A DNA stretch of 64,000 nucleotides from Hirsutella rhossiliensis (lineage: Eukaryota; Ascomycota; Sordariomycetes; Hypocreales; Ophiocordycipitaceae), in assembly GCF_020360975.1 (NCBI RefSeq), contig NW_025408668.1, forward strand, positions 310,001 to 374,000, in the 5' to 3' direction. The notes beneath the pieces were generated by a model that saw only the letters and a list, made by a program, of their open reading frames with translations, made no database searches and had not been told where the DNA came from. Positions 12,567 through 22,912 of the stretch are shown piece by piece. The position numbers were made by a program, and so were the translations under genes. Numbering within the stretch: position 1 is the first letter of the stretch; the number at the start of each line of letters is the position of its first letter.

Positions 12567-12864
12567 ATCGAGCACGAAGATGACCAGTTTGTCCACAGGC
12601 AATCGATTCAGTGGAACTCATATTCCCCTGCATAGTCGAGGTAGTGTCAGTCGACATGGCGGGAAGGAGGGCCTCGTTGGCTTTCGGAGAATTGCAAGAA
12701 AATGGGAGATATGGAAACCGGGACAAAGGGGGGTGGTGCCTACCTCCTTTACTTTCTACACGAGTATGAGACGGGCTGCCTTGGCCGGGACGAGAGCGCC
12801 AGCGAATCATCCCGAGAATCCCCAAGGCGCAGCTTTGGCCATCTCATTGCACATATTGTCGGGT

Positions 12865-13275
12865 GGGATCATGCGCCTTCCTCCACTTCCGGGCTGTGGT
12901 CCGTTGTTGCTTCGCTGACGCCTGCCGGCCACCCCTGAGATGGTTTATGCGTCTTTGACCAGGTTCAGCTTCTGCATCAATGCACCGATCGCATCCGCTA
13001 ATGCTGCAAAATTACGAGTAGCCAACTCCGTAGGCGCAGGGGCGAACCGAATCGTGCAGACTAGTCCGCAGCCTCCCCTGCGCCGGGGTTCAGGGAGGGA
13101 ACGCGAGGCAGGACTTGTCCGTTAATTCCTCTTCCCTCGTCGTTGACCCAATATATGACAATGTACATGTACATGCCTGGGAAGTGTCGGGGGTGGCGAA
13201 GCTTGCAGCGGAGGGAGCCTCGCGACAAGGGGAGGGCTGCCCACGTCGGCATCAACTTCGGGAAGATGACGGCGA
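12865..13275 (+). repeat. Diverged dispersed repeat, copy 1
   Basis: This stretch shares a series of colinear words with 16315-16795: TCATGCGCCTTCCTCC, GCTGA(C/T)GCCTGC, TTCTGCATC(A/T)ATGC, ACTAGTCC or ACTAGCCC before CTCCC/TCCCC, GAGGCAGG, and GTGGCGA(A/G)GCTTGCAG near the end. The copies differ by many substitutions and small indels but keep order and spacing. No coding capacity is recognisable. It may be the remains of a non-autonomous element. Confidence 0.55.
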
Positions 13276-13636
13276 CCTTCGCGATACCTACATTTGCATC
13301 TAACGAGATAGCAATACTTCACAATGCATGAAAATTAGCCGCAGCTCCAATGGAGCGACTCTAGAGAGCCGTCAGGACACCCCTTAGGGTGGGAAAACGA
13401 GACATGGCGATATTTACACGCTCCGCTTGCTAGACGCCACCATAGACTGCTGGTTTGTATGATTACCTGTCCGGCTTTCACGTCGTGTTTCCCAGCTCTG
13501 CTACCAACTACGTCTTCCATTCATTCCTTGACTCAACGCTTGACTTCTAGGTCGTGAGTATCTTGCGGCACTTACGGCTTACACGCGCTACTAAGAGCAC
13601 ATGCGAGAGCTCGTGGTAGCGAATCTAAACGAGACA
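13276..13636. other. No gene seen
   Basis: No open frame with support. The sequence before the ATG at 13637 would be the promoter and leader of the broken gene that follows. Confidence 0.3.
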
Positions 13637-14361
13637 ATGTCACAACCTCGGCGTCCTCTTTTCGACTCCTACGCAAGTGCGAAAGGCTCTCCGCCCAGCA
13701 AAACCCAACCTACACGCCGAAGCCACGACAGCCGCTCCAAAGCCCGAGCGCCAGGACGATAGTAAGAACGGCTTCGTGATATGTCATGGCGGCAGCGAAC
13801 ATTTACTGACGTGAATGGTATAGGGAATCAGGCAACGCCGCGGGCGAGTCGAACAATGCGACTCAGCACAAGCCCCAGATGGCACAAATCGAAGAGGCCA
13901 TGAAATCTCAATCCGAGGGCCTCCGTCAGACATCCAGTCGCTTACCCAGCACGCATACGGAGGTCCCTACCGTCACCTTCCAAACAATTATCTTTGGTAT
14001 CATGCGGCAACTTTTCAAAGAGATTGAAGAGAATTCGGAGAGAGCACGCGTATTTGCGCAAGAGTGCTCATCCCCCCAAACACACTCGGGGGAGACCCTC
14101 CATACCCTGTGGCCGAGAACATGGAGATTTCTCGTCGGAATGTCCTCTACGAAGACGGCTGTTTTGATCGCGAGGGGACGGAGAACGCATTTGTAAGTTG
14201 TCCCAGAAGCAACCCGGATTGGGAACTAACCCGAGCAGCGACGGCTTTTTCAAGCTGTTGAGAAGACAGCTAAGGGAATGGACCTTATAAAACTAAAGAG
14301 ATATGCGAGTGAAAGCTTGAGAGAAATGGACGAAGATGCCACGGCGAGAACGAGCATGTAA
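13637..14361 (+). pseudogene. Hypothetical three-exon gene, apparently broken
   Basis: Exon 1 starts at ATG 13637 (MSQPRRPLFDSYASAKGSPP) and ends at 13761 before a good donor (gtaaga). A TACTGAC branch site and a TATAG acceptor end the intron at about 13823. Spliced this way, the junction codon reads TAG, a nonsense codon. Exon 2 continues through MAQIEEAMKSQSEGLRQTSS and the IMRQLFKEIEENSERARVF block, then needs a one-base frame change at a C-run near 14070 to read PPNTLGGDPPYPVAENMEIS. A clean 46-bp intron follows (14193-14238, gtaagt, CTAAC, CAG). Exon 3 reads RRLFQAVEKTAKGMDLIKLK and onward to TAA 14359-14361. The family is not recognised. Two lesions make it a probable pseudogene. Confidence 0.5.
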
Positions 14362-14927
14362 TAATATAAACTCGTCTTCTAACACTGGCTACTGCTACCT
14401 TGCGTTGCGCCGTAGCTACATTGCTGTACGCCGTCGCAGTAGAGAACACTACAAAATAGATCATTGAAATTAAAGTTGGAGGTCGCCTGTCTATGACCTC
14501 TTTTTGCGGAATTCGCGAGGAATCCTGAACTACTAAGCATTCCGCGCCAGACAATGTCACACTCTCCATTGTACTTCGTAAGTCGCTGCCCCTCGATCGG
14601 CTGGGGTGGACAGTCAGCGAGGCGCATGAGGACGTGCGCATGAGGACGTGTAGTTATTTGAGACGCCGAAATGCATATCCAACCGTCACCTGTCCAAATA
14701 TCCGTGAAGGCTGCAAAGGCTGCGCCATGGTTTGCATGCGTCTCGAGTGATCGGAGCCGCTGGAGCAATTCTTCCAGCTCTTCCCCCCAACTCTCTATGA
14801 CTTGTTAATTTCGCATTTCTCGTTCTCTTACACGCTCACAGATATTCTACTTGGAGACGCTTATTTTTACAATCCTTTCCCCGTTCATTAGTCAAGGAGG
14901 GCGGCCCCAAACAAGCTTGCAAGCCAA
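14362..14927. other. Intergenic; promoter region of the bZIP gene
   Basis: A 129-codon minus-strand frame (14379-14768) overlaps here but has no recognisable domain and is not called. The last 100 bases before 14928 are CT-rich and free of long frames, as in a fungal promoter/leader. Confidence 0.35.
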
Positions 14928-15773
14928 ATGTCAACCCTCGCGGTAAGTGACATCAACCCAGGTGATACCGTAGACTGGAACGGCCTTAACTAACAGCAGA
15001 GTCCCTTTCTTTCTCTGCTCTAGCGCGAGAACAAATTAGCCCGAATTCGAGACAACCAGAGGAGATCGCGCGCCCGACGGAGAGAATATGTCCAGGACCT
15101 CAAACGGCGACTCAGAGAATACGAGACTCAGGGCATCGAGGCCTCTACCGAGGTCCAGATGGCCGCGAGAAGAGTAGCCGAGGAGAACAAGCAGCTCCAG
15201 GAGCTCCTCAACAGGCATGGCATTAGCGACGACCAAATAACCCGTTTCTTGCAGTCGGGCACCTTGCCACTTGATTCCAACCAAGGCCAACCCTTTCACG
15301 CCGAAGACCCTAGTGCCGCTGTCCAGTCGCTACAACGGCTCCTGATGCCGCGACAACTGGCCAGTCTAGATGAAGACTTCTCCTATATTTGTCGGGACAG
15401 TCGATTCGGAACCCTCCACCACCGAGGGTCGACGACAAGTTCGTCCGTCTGGGAGCCGTCGCAGCTCGTGACGTCCTCGTACGGCTATCAACATCACATG
15501 GGCATGGCTACTGCAGTCATGGAATCGGCTGTTCATTCTCCGTATCCACCGACAACCCCATTGAGTCGCGCGAGCACCACGCGACAAGGCTGCGTCTATG
15601 GCGGGCAACCGTCCCCGTCGATGCACGACAGTCCCGGCCAAGCCATGGTAACAACACAGCCTACGTCTACTGGCGGCCGTACGGTAATGCACTTGCATTA
15701 TTCTGTGCCGACTTATCCAAACGCAGTGGTACCGCATTATGATTCCCTAGGAGCACCTGCTGACACGCGTTGA
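14928..15773 (+). CDS. bZIP transcription factor
   Basis: Two exons. Exon 1 is only 15 bases (14928-14942, MSTLA). The intron 14943-15023 has a GTAAGT donor, a CTAAC branch site at about 14990 and a CTCTAG acceptor. Exon 2 (15024-15773) is in frame and gives 254 residues in all. The basic region at about residues 6-26 reads ENKLARIRDNQRRSRARRRE, with the bZIP signature N-x7-R (NQRRSRARR). A leucine-zipper-like helix follows with hydrophobic residues at heptad spacing (YVQDLKRRLREYE, then VAEENKQLQELLNRHG). The rest is a low-complexity serine/proline/histidine tail. It should act in the nucleus as a dimeric DNA-binding regulator. The short zipper and C-terminal tail resemble fungal bZIP proteins of unknown target. 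The gene appears intact. Confidence 0.85.
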
Positions 15774-15838
15774 CGAGGGTCTGCAGGGCGTATCGCCGAT
15801 TCCATTGGTTGTTTTAAATATATATTGAAGATTGGCAC

Positions 15839-16164
15839 TGTTGGCCATGCCCTTACCGATTCACTAAAGCTTTTTGATATCCTTCTGTCTGTGGACCAGG
15901 GCAGCCCCGTTAGGGAGGACCTGGAAAAGGGATTCCTGGCCTCTGTAGCAGTAACGCATCAGGACTTCCTGAGTAAGGAAAGCTACCCCTTTATGCGTGG
16001 GCACAGCCAAGTATGCACGGGTAGAGCCCCATACTCAGGAGGTCTCCAGAACTCCTAAGGCCTCCTGTATAAATAGCCCCTTCAGACTGCCCCTTTAGAG
16101 ATAGAACATGCATCTTGAATCTAGCTGTGGTGACCCCCTTTTTCCGATGTGTATTGACACAACA
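15839..16164. repeat. LTR-like sequence, unpaired
   Basis: The stretch begins TGTTGG and ends ACAACA, giving short inverted TGTTG/CAACA ends. It has a TATAAATAG box at about 16069 and a CT-rich 3' part, as in an LTR. The flanking bases do not form a target duplication (GGCAC against TTTCA) and no partner LTR is in the window, so this could be a solo LTR remnant or chance. Confidence 0.3.
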
Positions 16165-16314
16165 TTTCACCAACACCGTCATATAAGAGTAGAACAGACT
16201 TCCCGATTCCCTGTCGAGCTTCATTGTAGCCCCTGATGTGAGCTCCAGCAAATCATCTCGTGAGTCACAGCAATGCGACTCTAGCCGTCTAGTGGCATCT
16301 ATCTGCCCGGTTTA

Positions 16315-16795
16315 CTCATGCGCCTTCCTCCTCTGTCGGAACTGTGATCTACTAGTGCTTGGCTGATGCCTGCAAGCCGCCCCTAAGAGAGAATGCCTAG
16401 CAATTGGCCTTACTCTTTGGCCACCCTTCCATCAGATAATGCTCATCCTTGGCTGGAACACCGTCAGATTCTGCATCTATGCGCCGGTCATCCGACTCAT
16501 CCCCTCTCTAACGTCATCAGCAAGCCAACTACCAAGCAAGAGTAGGGACAGACTTCCAAAGTGATTAGGTGGTCTTAGGCCAGACTAGCCCACAGGATCC
16601 CCCGTAGTGAGGGTCAGGGGGTGGACCTGAGGCAGGTTCACCCCCTGATCTCTACTCCCTCAGCTTAGTCCGAAGCAGGGCAATACATATTGAAGTAACG
16701 GAAAGTGGCGAGGCTTGCAGGGAGGCTGCCTGCGTGGCAAGGGGCAGGATGCTCACGTCGGGATTAACAGCTTCAAGGAGCGGGTCAAGTTGGTG
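16315..16795 (+). repeat. Diverged dispersed repeat, copy 2
   Basis: This is the partner of 12865-13275, in the same orientation and about 3.4 kb downstream. Shared words keep their order, including TCATGCGCCTTCCTCC at the start and a GTGGCGAGGCTTGCAG block near the end. This copy is longer because of several insertions, among them a duplicated GGGGTG/CACCCC patch at about 16616-16645. No gene is readable in it. Confidence 0.55.
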
Positions 16796-17536
16796 AACAG
16801 GTGGTTGCACGACGTGATGGTCACATTGCGTCTCCAATCTGCAAGGCATGGTCGGTCGCATCTCGGAGAGGATTCGTAGGAAGGGAAGGTCGGCCCCAGG
16901 ATCGTGCCCGGGGAAGCCGGTATGACCAGAGGGCGGTCTGAGGGGCGGTCTCGACTCGGCTAGAGCCGGCGTAGCTACCCGCTCCGTGGTGTCGTTGGCT
17001 GGGATATTTAACGCCGGGGAGAAGGGGTGTAAAGTTTGCAATGGAGGGCGTGGGAGGTGCAAGACGACGATGAGGCCGGATTCTGGCCACTTGATGCACC
17101 TCATATTGCCTTGTTGCTCTAGCCTGTAGCATCAGCGAGATATACTGTATCCTGCACGGCTGAATGAAAAGAGACGTGCAAAGAGGCTGGGGAAGGCGAA
17201 ATTGACAGGGAAGGATGGGTGCGACGGGAACCGCGATGCCCATATCGGCACAACGGGAGTAAGAAGTAGTACCTCAATGAGACATGCGTTGCATTTGGGA
17301 CAAGAACTGGGCGTAATGGTTGGAGTTTTTGGTTACCTCCAATCATCCAGCCAGCCCCTGACGACCGTGACGCGCGCACTGCAATACAACCGTGGTTCTC
17401 TCCAAGTCAGGGAAGCTTTGCCTCGCCAGCTCTGTTCTCATCCACTCGCCATCAATCACAGGCTTCATTTCCCGCCTCCATTATTTCCAAATTTCACTCT
17501 ACTATGTGCTCTATTTTTTGAGCAAAATATGACAAC
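16796..17536. other. No supported gene; upstream region of the FTA2-like gene
   Basis: Frames on both strands are proline/arginine-rich shadows without domains. The stretch 17.45-17.53 kb, just before ATG 17537, is CT-rich and fits a promoter/leader. Confidence 0.35.
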
Positions 17537-18486
17537 ATGGCACGACAAGGACGGCGACAACAAAACGACGGAAGAAAGCCAAAGCGGACGCGGAGCAAAT
17601 CTTCTCGAATTAGGGCCCCCGGGAAGACTACAGCCACCTCTAGATGTGCTGATGGTCTATTCGACGAGGACATGGACGTTCAAGACGGACTTCCGCCTTG
17701 CCATGGTCCGAAGTTGCATCCCTCTGCACTCGCCAACGCATCGATCACCTGGAAAGATATGCTCGATGACCACTTGGAACCATATTCGGGCCACTCTGAG
17801 ATCATGGCACATGTTTTCAAGGTTGAGATCGAGTCTAAGCACTACGCTTTGAAGGTGGTAAGTAGTGGTGAGGAGCTGTGGCAGCTCGAGAGGTTAACTA
17901 TGCCTTAGTTTATGCCGTACGATATTTCGTATGACTACCACCAATTTTACACTGCGGGTATCCGCTGCACTGAAGAAGAGTTGGAATGGCATGTTATGCC
18001 CTTTTACTCAGAATGCCGCGCATACGGTCGAATCAAGCAGGCGCAAGACAGGCGATTACTGCCGCATCAAGTTGCAGTTCCATGCCACGGCTTTATTTCC
18101 ACTTGGAGGAAAAAGACATCCGAAAACTGGAGGATGAGTGGAACCTTGATTTCAGTGTTGAACAGGACAACGCCCTAGAAACACCAATCCGTCCGATCTA
18201 TGCCATTGTTGAAGATCTTGCAAGTGCAGGTTCCGGGGTCAGTGTCAAAAGCTTGCCGCGCAACCTACGAGATCTGCGATCTTTACACTCGATGGGGATA
18301 TTTGTCCGTGATATAAAGGAAGATAACTATAGAGATGGGAAGCTTGTTGATTTCGGAACTGCTTGGACTGAACCGCACGTTATATTGAACCACTACGATA
18401 GGTGTATGCATTTTGATGCGGTGGAGGAGAGGGTGGGGGATTTGGCGATGTTTGATGATATGGCCAACGGGCAACGGCATCGCTAA
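17537..18486 (+). pseudogene. FTA2-like (kinetochore Sim4 complex subunit FTA2 family) protein, frameshifted
   Basis: Start ATG 17537 (MARQGRRQQNDGRKPKRTRS). Exon 1 ends at 17857 with FKVEIESKHYALKV. A 51-bp intron (17858-17908, GTAAGT, TTAAC, TTAG) is followed by FMPYDISYDYHQFY, PFYSECRAYGRIKQA and VAVPCHGFIS. The frame then must shift by one base at about 18100, where there is no room for an intron, to read LEEKDIRKLEDEWNLD, PIYAIVEDLAS, LHSMGIFVRDIKEDNY and KLVDFGTAWTEPH. This order (FKVEI..YALKV, ECRAYGR, CHG, IVKDL, LH..GI..RDI, LVDF..AWT.PH) is the kinase-like pattern of the fungal FTA2 domain family, known from memory. True kinetochore function is doubtful for such dispersed paralogues. 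A LINE abuts it downstream. Confidence 0.6.
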
Positions 18487-18489
18487 CCT

Positions 18490-20589
18490 TCGCAAGGTCA
18501 GCGCCATGAAGAACCGGGACTACTGTCATAAGTTGCCCAGTCGTCTAAAGGATTCGGACGAGTTTAAAAGCCTATAGCGGCGTGTAACAAGCATTGGGCC
18601 GGCTATGCTTTTTATCAATGTCGTGAAGGACGATGACTTGAGAAGCGAATCTTGCTTAGGTGCAAGGTCGGAAGGCATGGCTTCCCGCAGTCGCAGGAGG
18701 AGCCTATTCCGCACCACCTGTCGAAGGCGCCCTGTATGTCCATCATGATCAACGTGGCAATATCGCCCTGGTCGTGAAGCAATGCTAACGCTAGGTCGAG
18801 CGCTGAGCATTTGGGCAGGCCACCGCGTGCTGGCTGTGGATGGCCCTTTGCGTGATCGCGACCCAGGCCAGACGGCGGGCTATCAGACGCTCGAGTCCTT
18901 GCCGAGGCAGGCCAGGAGGAGATGGGCCTCCAGCCTCTTGGGCAGATAAGTCCCTCCTGCCCGGTTTGGGGATCATCACTACCTCCGCCAGGCGGTAGCA
19001 GACCGGGTGGTGGCCCTGGTGTATGCAGCCCTTATACAATTCCCTCACCGCTTCGCCGAATGTGGCTCCAGATCCGACGCAACATCCGAACTGTGATGCC
19101 GTCGACTCCCGGGGAGATGTTTCCAGTGGAAGTGCACGAGTGAGCCGCGTCGGCGAGCACGACGCTGCAGTCGAGGGCCCTCTGCCGGACCTCCGGCGCC
19201 TAGGGGTCCGTGATGTCGTCTGCAGTCACGCGCCTCTCCAGGATCTCTGTCCGAAGCACGTTTGCCTTCTCCGTCTGGGTCTCATAGAACGTTTTGTGAC
19301 GGTCACGGACTGAGCCAGAAGGCTGTGGACTCTATTACGAAGATTCTACTCTGAAGAAGAGAAAGGAGAACAGAACAATACAGCCGGGTGTCCTCTCCCT
19401 AAATATGTCTTCCGTACGTGTGGGCCGTGGCTTAACAACATGTGGGTCATGTACGCAAACGGGGTGTGACGGTGCTCAACGAAAGCCGTCACACGTTTCG
19501 CCTACTTGTATAGGCGGCCTGAACGGACTCGCCTTCTCGGCCACCGCATGATATTGCATACATCATCGTCAGTCTCGGCGCCTTCCAGAACCATATTGAC
19601 TTGCTGATATTGCTGAGAACCGATATTCCTTACGGCGTACTTTTCGATCTTGGTGAGCCGCACGAGTTGGCCGTGTGAGCGCCTGGGTCTGGCAGGGTAC
19701 TCCTTATGGTCGGTCTGTCGGAAAGGGTTCGGCGCAGTTCGCGCACCTCTGCGGGTGCTTGCAGTCGTTATCACGGTGGTCTTTCCCGCCACATCGTCGG
19801 CGGGCCTGCTTTCGGTCGCAGGCGTAGCGGGAGTGGTGATCCCAATCTTGGCGATCAGTCGGGCTAGTCGGCTGGTGCCCAAGAGCCGCCACCTCCTCTG
19901 TATCGCCGCCTCGAAGGACACAGTCATCGTCACAGTAGGCTGGTCGCGACGGAGCGTTCGGAGTGTCTCTTAGCAACATGGAGCATCAATTGGTTCGGCG
20001 CCTGTCTGGGGCTTGATCCTTCTTTGATAGCTTGGCCAGTCCACGGCGGCCCCAGATATCCGTGAGCTGCCTCGGGCAGTCAGCCACAGCGTAAGTGTGC
20101 CACTTCTGGAAGCCTTCAACCGCTCCGAGGCGGGCCGGGCCGCCCAGTCGTCCTGCCGTTCCACAAGCAGGTCCCTCGCCTCCCGGTCTGAGGCCCGAAT
20201 AGCCCATCCAGTCTTCACCCGGGCGATCTGTGGCATGCGTTCTATCCCTAGGTTGAGAGTCTTAGCTACGTGAGCTCTGATGGCATGTCCTGGTAGCCCC
20301 ATGCTGGGGACTTGTCGTCGAGCCGCATGAAGACACGCAGGTCATCCTTGTATGTATGTATGTATGTGTATTTCACCCGGAGGATTTCTCCTATAGGGCC
20401 TAGACGTAAAAGCTACTGACATTTCAATACATTAATGCGTAACACCTTAAGCCCCACGGACAGGTCATCCTTAGGCGGCTGGACCGGAGGCGTTTCCGGG
20501 GCCGTGGGTCGAGGCGGACCGGCAGGGGCCCTGCCTGCACCATCCTTCTGGGCCATAGCGGCGTAGGTCGGTGTGGTCCCGTCTGAGTA
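18490..20589 (-). mobile_element. Tad-type LINE, internally deleted
   Basis: Read on the minus strand from 20589. ORF1 begins at ATG 20556 (MAQKDGAGRAPAGPP) and continues through a Gag-like block in 20302-19970 (HVAKTLNLGIERMPQIARVK, DREARDLLVERQDDWA), a cysteine knuckle region at 19.7-19.85 kb (CGGKDHRDNDC, CANCAEPFP) and the ORF1 tail (LTKIEKYAVRNIGSQQYQQV). The AP-endonuclease domain is missing. After the solo LTR the reverse transcriptase resumes (SPGVDGITVRML, then GHHPVCYRLAEVVMIPKPGR and RQGLERLIARRLAWVAI) and is cut off at about 18.52 kb. Frames are broken repeatedly. A (TATG)4 run sits at 20351-20366. Confidence 0.8.
19295..19493. repeat. Solo LTR with 5-bp target duplication, inside the LINE
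   Basis: A 199-bp unit starts TGTGACGG and ends CCGTCACA (8-bp inverted ends, TG...CA). It is flanked on both sides by CGTTT (19290-19294 and 19494-19498), a 5-bp target duplication typical of LTR retrotransposons. There is no internal region, so this is a solo LTR. A second TGTGACGG at about 19465 lies inside it and makes a hairpin with the CCGTCACA end. Orientation is not determined. Confidence 0.85.
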
Positions 20590-21040
20590 ACGAAACATGC
20601 ACGGACGATTTCGAATCATGCACGGAGACTTAAACCCCATTTGGAAGAGGACCCGCCCACAACAATTTGGCGCGCGCCTCCCAACGCCGTGGCCGCCTCG
20701 TCGCGCCTACCACTGGCACCGAATAGTGGCTGCTTTACGCTTAGCCTTCCCGGAAGTCTTGCTGTTTGCAACGTTAACGACGTAGCCTTGATCTTGCTGA
20801 TCATTCCGAAGTGCCTCAAGAGCCTCGGAATATGTGCAAAAAGTGTGTCCTGGATAGATATAGGCTCAGGCCTGAGCCCTCGATCGTAGTCATCGTGGCG
20901 GCGGCGGCGGCGGCGTTGGCTACAGTGGCCGCGGCAGCCATCGCGTTGGGAACGCGCGCGCCAAATTGTTGTGGGCGGGTCCTCTTCAAATGGGGTTTAA
21001 GTCTCCGTGCATGATTCGAAATCGTCCGTGCATGTTTCGT
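20590..21040. mobile_element. 451-bp TIR element (MITE, Tc1/mariner-like)
   Basis: Two nearly perfect inverted arms of about 105 bp: the left arm starts ACGAAACATGCACGG at 20590, and the right arm ends with its complement at 21040. Both ends are flanked by TA (20588-20589 and 21041-21042), the Tc1/mariner target duplication. Each arm carries two direct copies of CGAA(A/T)CATGCACGG, a likely doubled transposase binding site. The centre has a GGC run (20896-20914) and no gene. It lies 34 bp upstream of the LINE ORF1 start. Confidence 0.85.
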
Positions 21041-21050
21041 TACTTCCAAA

Positions 21051-21122
21051 ATTTGGTGCTCTTCCGAATGGGGTTTAGCTCGGGGTGCATGTTTCGAAAT
21101 TGGGGTGTATGTTTCGTTATTC
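21051..21122. repeat. Second, diverged terminus of the same TIR family
   Basis: Just outside the right end of the 451-bp element is a further copy of the arm sequence: CTTCCGAATGGGGTTTAG, GTGCATGTTTCGAAAT, then GTATGTTTCGTTA. It differs from the inner arm at many positions. It is best read as an older terminus of a related element into which, or beside which, the younger element inserted. Confidence 0.6.
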
Positions 21123-21349
21123 AAATCCTTTCCCTTGCAGGCAGGAACCTAACCTAGGTATGCATGCAGCAAAGCCATGGTTCATTCATTATGCTTCTAA
21201 CAGGGGCTGATAAGATTTCCAGTCTTGACCGCCTAGCGATGAATAATTTACCAGCACCCACCTGCCCTCGGCATCGAGTTTCCAGCATCAGCTACGAGTC
21301 CATCCAAAAGTCGCCCACGCACCCTTCTCCGGCACCCTCCCTCCGTATC

Positions 21350-22912
21350 ATGAGGGTTGATACGCCGAGTGGTGAGGCGGCTGTCGGGTCGGACGCACCG
21401 CGAGAAAAGGGCAAGGCGTCTCCGAAACTCTGAGGACGGGCTGCATTGCCTGGGTGGAGAAGGAAGGCCAACCGCGGCGAGCCGAGATCCTCAGTATCAA
21501 AGAAACGAAGAGTGGCAAGCATTTCTATTGCAACTTCGACAACTTTAACAAGCGACTGGATGAGTGGGTTCCTGTGGCCAGAATCGACTTCAGCCAGGAT
21601 GTAGAATGGCCGAATCCAGAAAAGGCAACCTGAACGATTCAAAATCCAAGAAAGCGCCGTCAGTACAAACGAAAAAGGCCCCAGTTTCGACGAAGGCACA
21701 AAAACGCCCCGGAAAGAGGGAGCAGTCGGTTCACTCTGAGGCCACAACTCCTCATCCTTGGACAGGTGTGCCCACCATCACAATGTTTTTGGAAAGCGAC
21801 GACAGATCCATCTGCTGACTCCGTCACACCCAGAATTCGTGGAGTCTCAAACCCGAAAATCATCGTCGATTGGACCCGATGGCGATCCCCAGACATTCAC
21901 CAGCGTCGGGGCTAGTGCTACGCCGGCCGCCACCGACGAGCTGGACGCGGACGAGGAGGAAGTAAGGAATTATGAAGAAAGCGGGTTCAGTCGCGAAGAG
22001 GAAATCGAGAAGTTGAGAACCTCAGGTTCTATGAGTCAAAACCCCGCCGAAATTTCGCGAGTACGAAATATCTCGAGAGTCCAATTCGGGAAGAACGACT
22101 TGTTTCCGTGGTACTTTTCCCCCTATCCAGAAGTGTTCAGCCAGGATGACGTCATCTTCATCTGCGAATTCTGCTTGAGTTACTATGGTGACGAGAAGGC
22201 ATTCCTGCGACATCGCAGAAAGTGCACGCTGCAACACCCACCGGGTAATGAAATATACAGAGACGACTACGTGTCCTTTTTCGAAATCGATGGCCGTCGT
22301 CAACGCACATGGTGTCGGAATCTCTGCCTACTGTCTAAAATGTTTCTCGATCACCAGACACTGTACTACGACGTCGACCCTTTCTTTTACGTCATGTCGA
22401 CCCGGAGCGACAAGGGCTGCCATATCGTAGGATACTTCTCAAAGAGAAGGAGAGTGCGGACGGATACAACGTGGCTTGTATCATGACTCTGCCGCAGCAC
22501 CAGAGGAAGGGATACGGAAGGTTGCTGATTCAGTTCTCATACGAGCTATCCAAGATCGAAGGCAAGCTAGGATCACCGGAAAAGCCGCTTTCAGATCTGG
22601 GCCTCTTGAGTTATCGCCAGTACTGGTCCGAAAACATACTCGATCTGCTGCTAGGCTACAACGAGCGAGACGACAGAGTGACGATAGAGGTGATTTCCAA
22701 AACTCTAGCCATGATGACTCAGGATGTCGAACACACCCTGCAAGCAATGAATATGCAAGTCTATCACAAGAGCGACCACAAGATCGTCATCCCCGACAAG
22801 CTCATCAAGCAAAGGGAGAAACAGAAGCAGAAGCAAAAGATCTCTCGACCCGGCCAGGATACAGTGGAAGCCGCCAGTGTTTACAGCCTGGAGCAGGACG
22901 TGGGGCTGGTAA
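21350..22912 (+). pseudogene. Esa1-like MYST histone acetyltransferase, frameshifted paralogue
   Basis: Start ATG 21350 (MRVDTPSGEAAVGSDAPREK). A chromo-barrel domain lies at 21439-21600 (CIAWVEKEGQPRRAEILSIK, FDNFNKRLDEWVPVARIDF). A lysine-rich linker (KKAPSVQTKK, AQKRPGKRE) follows. The MYST domain is in 21930-22900: the C2HC zinc finger ([21 protein letters not shown], then [17 protein letters not shown]), [10 protein letters not shown], the acetyl-CoA loop with catalytic cysteine ([18 protein letters not shown]) and the catalytic glutamate (GSPEKPLSDLG). The C-terminus is the family's QWKPPVF...SRTWGW ending in TAA at 22910-22912. Frames change at about 21435, 21620, 21800, 22441 (one G missing in the YFSK/EKES junction) and 22850. 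One residue of the usual DPFLFY is lost. Catalytic residues are preserved, but the gene cannot make the protein as sequenced. Family assignment is firm. Confidence 0.85.

Noticed and set aside
14379..14768. 129-codon minus-strand gene
   Set aside because: It has no domain, no introns and no upstream signal, and lies in the promoter interval of two genes; left uncalled.
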